Positions 33,977 through 41,126 of a stretch of DNA of 64,000 nucleotides are shown in pieces (within the stretch, counting starts at the first letter, position 1; each line of letters starts with the position of its first letter). The stretch is taken from NCBI GenBank assembly GCA_035326025.1, contig DAOKYT010000007.1:1-64000 (forward strand), given 5' to 3'. The position numbers and the translations under genes were made by a program. The DNA comes from Amarobacter sp035326025. Its GTDB lineage: Bacteria > Chloroflexota > Dehalococcoidia > Tepidiformales > Tepidiformaceae. Under the pieces are notes generated by a model. It was not told the DNA's origin. It did not search any database and was given only the letters and a program-made list of their open reading frames with translations.

Positions 33977-35563
33977 CTACTCGACCCAGACCCAGCCCTT
34001 CATCGCCGGGTGGTAGTCGCACGTAATCACGAACTTGCCCGGCTCGTTGAAGGTGATGGTGCGCTTATCGCCAGCCGCGGGGCCGATGTCCGGCTTATCG
34101 GCGACGCCGTTGATGGTGATGGTGTGGAGGCCCGCCACGTTCTCGAACAGGATGCCGGTGCCCCTGGCGACTTTCACCGCACCAGCGTTCGATTCACTCC
34201 GCACGCCATCGGCTTCGATGATCCAGTCGAACTCGGGCACGGTCTGGGTCGCGAAGATCGTCACATTCGTGGAAATCTCCGCCGGCTCCGCGGGTTCGGC
34301 GGCCGGCGTGGCGGTGCCGACACCGGGGAGCGTGTCGAACACGCTCTGGGGGACGGCCCACTGCACGCAGGCGGTGCCGGGGTTCTTCTGATCGGGCGGG
34401 GCCGAACCCCACGAATCCTCCGGGATGTGCAGCGACGTGCCGATCGCAACGATGTCATCGGGCTTCAGGCCATTGGCCTCCGCGAGCATGCTGGCCGTCG
34501 TGCTCGAAAGCGTCTGGGCGACATCGTCGAGGCTCTGGCCCTGGACCACGTACCCATCGATCTTGGGCAGCTTCAGCTCGGTGACTTCCTCCGGGATCTC
34601 CGCGCCAGCCTCGAGCCCGCCGAGCGCGTCGCGGTTTTCCGCGACGAGGGCGGCCTCGCTGATGCCGTGGCGTTCCGCGATGGCCGCCACGGTATCGCCG
34701 GGCGTCACCAGGTAGATGGCGCCGGCGGGGAGGGCGAGCTTTTCGCCGGGGAAGAGCCCGGCCCGCGGCTGGCCATCGGCCGAGAGCAGTTCCATTGTGG
34801 CGACGCCGCGCTTCACCGTGAACTGGTAGTCGAGCTGGTTCAGGTCGGCGATGATGGTGGCGCCCACGAAGTGCGCTTCGGCGATCTTGGTGATGGTCTC
34901 GTTGTCCTTGTAGACCTTGTAGGTGTAGCCGTCGGGCAGGGCGCGGTTCGGGGGCATCTTCAGCGTGATGCCCTCCTCCAGTGTCCCTTCGACCGGCAGG
35001 TCGTTGAGTGCTGCGAGCGTGGAGGGCCCGATGCCGTGGGCGCGCGCGATAAGCGAAAGGGTATCGCCGCCAACCACCGCGGTGGTGTGGAGGTTCAGGT
35101 TGTGGGCGAAGTGCTCAGCCTCGGTCCAGCCGAAGTTCGTCGGGTTCCCGAAGGCATCCTCCTCGGTGGCCGGTGCCGTGATGAGGTTGACGAGGTGTTC
35201 GATCTGGATGGCGTTGAGGGAGCCACCGTTCTTATCGAGCCAGGCGGGCATGAGCGTGCCCGCGCGGCCGCACTGGAGCGTGCGGCGGACGAGGTCGCGG
35301 TTCTGCTTCAGGACGAGCGGGTCCTGGTCCTGGAAGTCGGCCCGGTTGAGCGCGGGGCCAACGCCGCCCTCGCCCTTGTTGCCATGGCAGGTGCGGCAGT
35401 TGTTCGCGAAGAGAAGGGCGCCGCGCTCGATCGACTGCTCTTCGGTCCATTCCTGCTGGTCGGGCGCCCGGATAGGGAGGTCGATGGCGGCATAGGCCGC
35501 GCAACCGCCCACGAAGATGAACATCAGCGCGACGATGAGGACGATTTGCTTCTGGGTATTCAA
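33977..35563 (-). CDS. Cytochrome c - LysM repeats - cupredoxin fusion of the bc complex
   Basis: A 528-residue extracytoplasmic redox protein. An N-terminal signal or anchor (VLIVALMFIFVGGCAAYAA) comes first. A cytochrome c domain follows, with C56RTCH60 and probable axial Met105 (GTLMPAWLD). Four LysM-like repeats span about 158-382 (GGDTLSLIARAHGI, DNETITKIAEAHFV, PGDTVAAIAERHGI, QGQSLDDVAQTLSS). The C-terminus is an amicyanin-like cupredoxin with ligands His in LHTITIN and C515-x2-H518-P-x-M521. It is the last gene of the bc operon, 12 bases after the Rieske gene. LysM repeats usually bind peptidoglycan, so this could be a wall-tethered electron outlet (inference). Confidence 0.9.
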   Translation of the reverse strand: MNTQKQIVLIVALMFIFVGGCAAYAAIDLPIRAPDQQEWTEEQSIERGALLFANNCRTCHGNKGEGGVGPALNRADFQDQDPLVLKQNRDLVRRTLQCGRAGTLMPAWLDKNGGSLNAIQIEHLVNLITAPATEEDAFGNPTNFGWTEAEHFAHNLNLHTTAVVGGDTLSLIARAHGIGPSTLAALNDLPVEGTLEEGITLKMPPNRALPDGYTYKVYKDNETITKIAEAHFVGATIIADLNQLDYQFTVKRGVATMELLSADGQPRAGLFPGEKLALPAGAIYLVTPGDTVAAIAERHGISEAALVAENRDALGGLEAGAEIPEEVTELKLPKIDGYVVQGQSLDDVAQTLSSTTASMLAEANGLKPDDIVAIGTSLHIPEDSWGSAPPDQKNPGTACVQWAVPQSVFDTLPGVGTATPAAEPAEPAEISTNVTIFATQTVPEFDWIIEADGVRSESNAGAVKVARGTGILFENVAGLHTITINGVADKPDIGPAAGDKRTITFNEPGKFVITCDYHPAMKGWVWVE

Positions 35564-35575
35564 TCGATCCTCCGC

Positions 35576-36187
35576 CTAGCCGTTGTAGGGAACCGCACGA
35601 AGCGGGTTGTTGGCGCCGCCGCTGGTGACAGCGCCGGTGTTGACGTCGATGGAACCGTTGCTATTGACGGTGAGGGCCATGGTGTCCATGGGCCGGGGGG
35701 CGGGGCCGAACACGCGAATGCCCGCGCGTGAGTAGGTGGAGCCGTGGCAGGGGCAACGGAACCAGCCGACGATACCGGGGAAGTTCACTTCGGCGCCGTT
35801 GAAGCCGGGGAGCCAGGGGACGCTGCAGCCCAGGTGCGGGCACTTCCAGTAGAGGGCCAGGAGACCGCCCGTGCCGCCCACGCCAAGGACATCGCCTTCC
35901 GGTCCATCCAGGTTCACGAGCCAGAACTTCCCTTCGCTGATGCGCACGGGTTCGGCGCCGGGAAGCGGCACCCGGTTCGCCGCGACGTTTACCGTGCCGC
36001 CGAAGCCTGTGGGCTTGCGGAGGTTGAAGAAGCCGAGGAAGCCGGCGGTCATCGCCCCAAGGGAGAGCGTCAGCCCGGCGAACACGCTCACGCGGAGGAA
36101 GGACCGGCGAGCGAGCTTGCGCGCTTCGGATTGGCGGGCTCGCTCGATGCGCCCCGGACGCGGCGCGGCGGATGATTCAGCTGCCAT
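35576..36187 (-). CDS. Rieske iron-sulfur protein
   Basis: A 203-residue 2Fe-2S subunit of the bc complex. A twin-arginine motif (ARRSFLRV) precedes one membrane anchor. Cluster ligands are C116-x-H118 and C145-x2-H148, with C121 and C147 forming the expected disulfide (CPHLGC, CPCHGS). It carries the LDGP and GWFRC segments typical of quinol-oxidising Rieske proteins. Ten bases after the subunit IV gene. Confidence 0.94.
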   Translation of the reverse strand: MAAESSAAPRPGRIERARQSEARKLARRSFLRVSVFAGLTLSLGAMTAGFLGFFNLRKPTGFGGTVNVAANRVPLPGAEPVRISEGKFWLVNLDGPEGDVLGVGGTGGLLALYWKCPHLGCSVPWLPGFNGAEVNFPGIVGWFRCPCHGSTYSRAGIRVFGPAPRPMDTMALTVNSNGSIDVNTGAVTSGGANNPLRAVPYNG

Positions 36188-36196
36188 TGTCGGTTT

Positions 36197-37081
36197 CTAC
36201 TCCTGCCCCGGAATGCCTTCGCTAACTTTCAGCTCCCACGGGAACACGAGCTCCTGGCCCTGCCCCCGGAATGCCGTGCCGGTCAGCGTCAGCACGCCGT
36301 AGGAAGCGACGAATCCACCGAAAAGCGCGAGGAGGGCATCGCGGCGGCTGACCACCAGGCCCATGCGCCACATCGTGTAAATCATCAGGCTCGGCAGGCC
36401 CACGATGACGGCACTCGGGATCGCCTGCTCGACCAGCCAGCCGGGGAAGTCGAGGTGCTGGAACGTCGTCGGGCCGCCGGAACCCGTTCCATCCAGGATG
36501 CGCAGGTTGAACGGCAGATAGGTGATGTCCTTCGACCACTCGGGCCAGGGCAGCTGCGACTGCATGGACCGGACGTTTTCGAGGAAGCGGAGGCTATCGC
36601 CACCGGAAAGCTGGAACCAGTCGTTCAGGAAAAAGGCGATCTTGCCCGAGTCCCAGAGGATGAGGAGCCAGGTGCCCACGAAGCCGATGACCCCCGCGAT
36701 GACGGTGATCTTGACGGCGCCCTCGGTGCCGAACCAGACGCCCTGGCCATCGTTATCGCGGTCGAAGTACGGGAAGGCGCCGAGGAGGACGAGCCAGATG
36801 GTGGGGATGATGATGCCCGCCATGGCGGCGTTCATGTGGAGCAGGAGCTCCTGCAGGTTGAGCAGGTACCACGGCGCCTTCGAGGGGTTCGGCGTCACAT
36901 CCGCGTTCGCCTGGTCGAGCAGCGGCGCGTTCATGACCACCGAAAGGAAGAAGAGGGTGATCGTGAAGAGCATCGCGGCGATGAACTCGATGAAGACCAG
37001 GTCGGGCCAGACGAGCACTTCCTCGTCGCGGGCGCGTGCCTGCGGGCGGGCGACTGGTCGGGCGACTACTGCGGTTGCCAT
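36197..37081 (-). CDS. Cytochrome b C-terminal subunit (subunit IV-like)
   Basis: A 294-residue membrane protein equivalent to PetD/QcrC-type cytochrome b C-terminal halves. It has PNPSKAPWYLLNLQELLLHMN, the conserved quinol-site neighbourhood, and at least five TM segments. This is longer than PetD (about 160), with an extra loop at 150-230 (DSGKIAFFLNDWFQLSGG to PGWLVEQ) of unknown role. Between the cytochrome b6 and Rieske genes. Confidence 0.88.
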   Translation of the reverse strand: MATAVVARPVARPQARARDEEVLVWPDLVFIEFIAAMLFTITLFFLSVVMNAPLLDQANADVTPNPSKAPWYLLNLQELLLHMNAAMAGIIIPTIWLVLLGAFPYFDRDNDGQGVWFGTEGAVKITVIAGVIGFVGTWLLILWDSGKIAFFLNDWFQLSGGDSLRFLENVRSMQSQLPWPEWSKDITYLPFNLRILDGTGSGGPTTFQHLDFPGWLVEQAIPSAVIVGLPSLMIYTMWRMGLVVSRRDALLALFGGFVASYGVLTLTGTAFRGQGQELVFPWELKVSEGIPGQE

Positions 37082-37111
37082 GCTGCGTTCGTCCTGCGTG
37101 AAGTTCGTGGC

Positions 37112-37864
37112 CTAGAGCGGCCGGGCCAGGCCACCATCGCGGCGGATGCGCCAGAAGTGGACGGCCATGAAGATGGCGGCCAGCAGCGGCAGGCCGATGA
37201 CGTGGAGCGTGTAGAAGCGGATGAGCGACTGTGGGCCGACTTCGAACCCGCCGAGCATCCAGAATCGCGTCTTCGGGCCGAGGACCGGCGCCGAACCGGC
37301 GATGTTCGAACCCACCGTGATGGCCCAGAACGCCAGCTGGTCCCACGGGAGCAGGTAGCCGGTGAAGCTGAGGAGGAAGGTGAGCACCAGGAGGATGACG
37401 CCAACCACCCAGTTGAATTCGCGCGGGGGCTTGTATGCGCCCGTATAGAACACACGCATCATGTGGAGGAACACGAGGATGACCATCGCGTGGGCCATCC
37501 AGCGGTGCATGTTGCGCATCAACTGCCCGAACTGGACGGTGGTCGTGATGTTCTGCATGTCGAGGTACGCACGCTCGACGCTGGGCACGTAGTAGAACAT
37601 CAGGAGAATGCCCGTGACGGTGAGGCCCAGGAACATGAAGAACGACAGGCCGCCCAGGCAGTAGGTGTGCGTGATCTTGACGTGCGTGCGATGGATGCGC
37701 GTCGGGTGGAGGTGGAGGAACACGTTGGTCGCAACGATGAGCATCTGGTTGCGCGGCGTGTTCGGGTAGCCCGTGCGGAAGATCGACTTCCACACGTAAT
37801 TGTGGAACATCTTGTCGTAAATCTTGTCCGCGAGTGACGGTTTCGCCGGTGCTTCAACGGCCAT
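37112..37864 (-). CDS. Cytochrome b6-type subunit
   Basis: A 250-residue four-helix di-heme subunit. Heme ligands are H120/H134 (NMHRWMA, FLHMMRVF) and H221/H236 (TLHVIG, VHFWRI), with 14- and 15-residue spacing as in b6. HTYCLGG holds Cys69, at the position of the Cys that attaches heme ci in b6f and in Bacillus or Heliobacterium complexes. GYLLPWDQLAFWA is the Qo-site helix. The start is ATG 37864, eight bases after the small membrane gene. Confidence 0.94.
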   Translation of the reverse strand: MAVEAPAKPSLADKIYDKMFHNYVWKSIFRTGYPNTPRNQMLIVATNVFLHLHPTRIHRTHVKITHTYCLGGLSFFMFLGLTVTGILLMFYYVPSVERAYLDMQNITTTVQFGQLMRNMHRWMAHAMVILVFLHMMRVFYTGAYKPPREFNWVVGVILLVLTFLLSFTGYLLPWDQLAFWAITVGSNIAGSAPVLGPKTRFWMLGGFEVGPQSLIRFYTLHVIGLPLLAAIFMAVHFWRIRRDGGLARPL

Positions 37865-37872
37865 GGTTCACA

Positions 37873-37992
37873 CTACCTCTGCCACCACTGGCCAAAGAGC
37901 ACCAGCAGGGCCAGGGTCGCAACAATGGTGATTGAGACAAAGACGAGTTCCAGTGTCTCGGCAAAGTCGTGCGGAAGATTAGCGAATTCCAA
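37873..37992 (-). CDS. 39-residue single-pass membrane protein, first gene of bc operon
   Basis: Very small frame starting at TTG 37992 with a perfect GGGGGAGG eight bases upstream; an ATG at 38016 would add eight residues but has no SD. The product is EFANLPHDFAETLELV, then one hydrophobic helix (FVSITIVATLALLVLF) and a GQWWQR end. It stops eight bases before the cytochrome b6 start. By position and size it may be a small stabilising subunit like PetL/M/N of b6f (inference). Confidence 0.68.
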   Translation of the reverse strand: MEFANLPHDFAETLELVFVSITIVATLALLVLFGQWWQR

Positions 37993-38180
37993 CCGACCGG
38001 CCTCCCCCTCGTTCATTCCCGTGGGCACGGTGCCCCGGGGCCAGCGGACTTTGTGAATCTCGTAGCAAGGCGTGTTATACCATCGGCCCTACCCGCGATC
38101 AAACCTCCGCGGGCCGGTTTACCGTTCGCGGCGCCGCGATTCTCGATCGGTTACCGGGCGATTCGGTCCGTCAATCGCCG

Positions 38181-38912
38181 CTAGCGGCGGCGGAAGCGCA
38201 TCCGGGCGAGGCCCCGGATGTCCTCGATCGCCGTGCTGACGATCTTCACCTTCGTGTCCTTGTCCTCCACCCAGCGCACCGGGAGCTCGCAAATCTTGAG
38301 CTTCGCCTGGTGGGCGAGGATGAGCATCTCCGTATCGAAAAACCACATGCGGTTCTCGATGCGGGGCACGATGGCCTCGACCGCCTTGCGGTTGAGCGCC
38401 TTGAAGCCGCACTGCGCATCGGAGATGCGCAGCCGTGGGAAGGTGAGCCGGATGAGGGCAACGTAACCGCGGCTGGTGATTTCGCGCTTCAACTGCCGGT
38501 CCGTCTTCGCGCCCCTGGCCAGGCGGGAGCCGATGGCCACGTCGCATCCGCGTTCGGCCACCATCGCGATGAGCTCCGGAAGATGCCGGATATCGGTGCT
38601 CAGGTCCACATCCATATACGAGACCACGCCCGCATCGCTCGAAAGCCAGGCCTCGCGCAGCGCCAGGCCCCGCCCCTTCACTTCGAGGATCAGCGCCCTC
38701 ACCCGCGGGTCGCGGGCCTCCAGGGAGCGGGCGAGCTCCGAGGTCCCGTCGTTCGAACCGTTGTCGGCGATGACAACACGCCAGTCGTACTGGGGATTCT
38801 GGTCGAAAAGCGCGAGGGTGGTGCTGACGCTCTGTTCGAGCACCTTCACTTCGTTGTAGACGGGGATGACTACGTCGACGCGGGGTCGCGGCCTGTCGCT
38901 CATCGCCGGCAT
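38181..38912 (-). CDS. Family 2 glycosyltransferase (dolichyl-phosphate glucosyltransferase-like)
   Basis: A 243-residue inverting GT-A transferase. It has VDVVIPVYNEVKVLEQS, ADNGSNDGT, the metal-binding DVD in SYMDVDLSTD, and RISDAQCGFKALNRKA, the segment common in polyprenyl-phosphate hexosyltransferases. No membrane helices are present. It likely charges a lipid-phosphate sugar donor. ATG 38912 or 38903 starts are both possible; no strong SD is seen. Confidence 0.87.
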   Translation of the reverse strand: MPAMSDRPRPRVDVVIPVYNEVKVLEQSVSTTLALFDQNPQYDWRVVIADNGSNDGTSELARSLEARDPRVRALILEVKGRGLALREAWLSSDAGVVSYMDVDLSTDIRHLPELIAMVAERGCDVAIGSRLARGAKTDRQLKREITSRGYVALIRLTFPRLRISDAQCGFKALNRKAVEAIVPRIENRMWFFDTEMLILAHQAKLKICELPVRWVEDKDTKVKIVSTAIEDIRGLARMRFRRR

Positions 38913-38965
38913 TGTCGGCCCGGGAAGCAAAACGCGCCATCGCGGCGGCCGCGCGGGCCCACGCG

Positions 38966-38990
38966 AAAACGCCCACCTTCGCGGTGGGCG
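38966..38990 (-). terminator. Terminator after rpsT
   Basis: CGCCCACC pairs with GGTGGGCG (8 bp, 5-base loop) and is followed on the minus strand by TTTTCG, 29 bases after the rpsT stop codon. Confidence 0.8.
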
Positions 38991-39018
38991 CCGGGCAATC
39001 ACATTCCGGGCTGGAGGT

Positions 39019-39285
39019 TCAGGAGGCCGCCTGGCCGGCGTGCGCGGCGAGGCGGCGCTTCAGGCGGTCGGCCTTGCCGGTGTGGATGGCGCCCATCTTG
39101 GCGGCGCGGTCGAGTGCCGAGTAGGCGCCGCCGAGGGCAGCCTTGATGGCTTCGGCATCGCCGGAGGCGACGGCTTCGCGGACCTTGCGCACCGACGTAC
39201 GCGCGAGGGATCGGCGGGCGCGGTTGCGGTCGCGCTCGCGAAGGGACTGGTGCCACCGCTTGATCGCGGACTTATGGTGAGCCAT
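39019..39285 (-). CDS. rpsT: 30S ribosomal protein S20
   Basis: An 88-residue basic helical protein that binds 16S rRNA. It starts AHHKSAIKRWHQSLRERDRNRARRS and has IDRAAKMGAIHTGKADRLKRRL-like family motifs (here LDRAAKMGAIHTGKADRLKRR). The start is ATG 39285. A terminator follows at 38966-38990. Monocistronic. Confidence 0.95.
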   Translation of the reverse strand: MAHHKSAIKRWHQSLRERDRNRARRSLARTSVRKVREAVASGDAEAIKAALGGAYSALDRAAKMGAIHTGKADRLKRRLAAHAGQAAS

Positions 39286-39453
39286 GTGTATCTCTAACCC
39301 GGACGCGGAATGTGAGTGTCGAAAGCACAGGGTATCGCGGGCGGGGTACACAGGCAATCTGGATGCGGGCAACGGGCGGCGCCACCGGGTGGCCCGTGGA
39401 GAGTTGGGCCCGGAACGCGTAGCCTAGGCCTCATCTCACGAGCGAGGACCACC

Positions 39454-40476
39454 ATGCCCCTCCGAATCGGCCTCATCGGCGCGGGCGCCAATACGCGCCA
39501 GATGCACATCCCTGGTTTTCGCAAGCTGGCCGGAGTCGAGATCGCGGGCGTGGTGAACCGCAGCCGGGAGAGCTCCCGCCGTGTGGCCGATGAGTTCGGC
39601 ATCCCCCGCGTGTTCGATTCTGCCGAGGCGCTCTGTGCCGACCCGGGGATCGACGCTGTCTGCATCGGCACGTGGCCGTACATGCACCGCGACTACACGA
39701 TCATGGCCCTCGAAGCGGGCAAGCACGTGCTCTGCGAGGCGCGCATGGCGATGGACCTGGAAGAGGCCCGCGACATGCTCGCGGCGAGCGAGCGCCATCC
39801 TGGCCTGGTCGCCCAAATCGTGCCCGCGCCGTTCGACTTCCGCCTCGGGCCGACCATCGCGCGCCTCATCGAGGAGGGCTCCCTGGGCACCATCCGCGAG
39901 GTGGTGGTGAACGCGCTCAACGGCTCCGGGCTCGACCCGAAGACTCCGCTCCACTGGCGCCAGCGGGCCGAGTATTCCGGCAAGAACGTCATGATGTTTG
40001 GCATCTACGTGGAGATCATCCACCGCTGGCTGGGGGAGCACACGCTCATCCAGGCCGCGGGCGACATCGTCATCCCGGAGCGGCCGGACCCCGAAACGGG
40101 AGGGAGGGGCAAAGTCACCGTCCCGGATATCTACGTCGTCACCTCGGGGATGGTGAACGGCGCGCGCATCACGTACCACTTGAGCTCGATGGCCGCCTCG
40201 GCCGAAGGGAACGGCATCTCCATCTTCGGCTCGGCGGCGACGCTTCGCTGGAAGATGGGTGACACCGCCGAACTGATCGAGCATGGCAAGGCCCCGGTGA
40301 CGATCGAGCCCGACCCGGGCACCGCCCGTGGCTGGCGCGTGGAGGAGGACTTCGTGAACTCCATCACCACCGGCGCGCCGGTGCGGCTGACGAGCTTCGA
40401 GGACGGGGTGCGCTACATGGCGGTAGTCGACCGGGCCCACCAGGCCTGGTTCACGAGCACGGAACAGTTTAGCTAG
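39454..40476 (+). CDS. Gfo/Idh/MocA family oxidoreductase
   Basis: A 340-residue NAD(P)-dependent enzyme. It has a Rossmann N-terminus (RIGLIGAGANTRQMHIPGF), GTWPYMH and a C-terminal alpha/beta domain with HRWLGEH. The canonical EKP motif with its Lys reads CEARMAMD here, so the usual catalytic Lys is an Arg or absent; such variants exist, and their activity is less certain. Sugar or inositol substrates are typical of the family. The stop is immediately followed by the left end of the decayed IS element. Confidence 0.86.
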   Translation: MPLRIGLIGAGANTRQMHIPGFRKLAGVEIAGVVNRSRESSRRVADEFGIPRVFDSAEALCADPGIDAVCIGTWPYMHRDYTIMALEAGKHVLCEARMAMDLEEARDMLAASERHPGLVAQIVPAPFDFRLGPTIARLIEEGSLGTIREVVVNALNGSGLDPKTPLHWRQRAEYSGKNVMMFGIYVEIIHRWLGEHTLIQAAGDIVIPERPDPETGGRGKVTVPDIYVVTSGMVNGARITYHLSSMAASAEGNGISIFGSAATLRWKMGDTAELIEHGKAPVTIEPDPGTARGWRVEEDFVNSITTGAPVRLTSFEDGVRYMAVVDRAHQAWFTSTEQFS

Positions 40477-41107
40477 GAGCCTGCCAGAGTCATCGCGAAA
40501 AGCCCGGTTGCAAGACCGAACGGCGCTCTGGGGGGCGATCAGGGCGAAGGGCGGGGCAGGAGTGGGCGCGTGGAAGCTCCTGCAGGCGGGTGTAGTCTCA
40601 CCACGCGGGATTCGGGGGCCCGTGGTGCCCGCTGCGGCCGCCTCAGGCTGCCAGGGCGCCGCTGCTGCCCGGCGAAGAGCTTGAGCAGGCTGTGGACGAA
40701 AAGGCCAGCAAGCTCCTTCGTGAGGCGCTGGCGGAACCCGCGGATCGAGTGGTGGCCGGGGTCGCGCGACGGGCAGGTAGCTGAAGGAGACGTCCCGGGC
40801 GCAGGCCTCGGCCAGTCGCCGGGGAGAGTAGACGCCCCGGGCAGCGCGGTAGAGGTAGAGCCCGGCCATGGGCTTCGGGGCGTGGGGCGGCTGCCCGCGC
40901 GGGCACCGGTCGGCGTCGTGGAAGGCGCTCAGGTCGAGCCGGGCGACCGTCTCCCGGATGAAGTAGGCCGGGTGTCGCCCGCGGGGATGAGGCCGGCGAA
41001 AGAGGGTGGCAGGAGGGCGGCCTGGCCGGGAGCGTGCTGGCGGCAGGGCCTCATGCCAAACTGATCGTCTGCCTATGCCTTACGCTCCACGAAACCGGCA
41101 GGCTCCT
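40475..41107. mobile_element. Decayed IS1182-like insertion sequence
   Basis: A 633-base remnant. Perfect 11-bp inverted repeats AGGAGCCTGCC lie at 40475-40485 and GGCAGGCTCCT at 41097-41107. Between them lies a frameshifted, truncated transposase on the minus strand. The element inserted at the stop codon of the Gfo/Idh gene and upstream of the gyrB end. The interior is far shorter than an intact IS1182 element (about 1.6 kb or more), so it cannot move by itself. Confidence 0.62.
40665..41054 (-). pseudogene. IS1182-family transposase fragment, frameshifted
   Basis: Starting at ATG 41054 the minus strand reads MRPCRQHAPGQAALLPPSF, then AGLIP. After a frameshift near 40990 it continues AYFIRETVARLDLSAFHDAD, MAGLYLYRAARGVYSPRRLAEACARDVSFSYL. 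After another near 40770 it reads DPGHHSIRGFRQRLTKELAGLFVHSLLKLFAG. This is the conserved N-terminal domain (DUF772-like) of IS1182 transposases; the catalytic DDE region is missing. At least two frameshifts and a large deletion. Confidence 0.75.
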
Positions 41108-41126
41108 GGCGCCTACCGCCTCACGC

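Noticed and set aside
34010..35731. 573-residue plus-strand frame
   Set aside because: Antisense to the cytochrome c fusion gene, which has the heme and copper sites.
36455..37837. 460-residue plus-strand frame
   Set aside because: Antisense to the cytochrome b genes; very acidic shadow translation.
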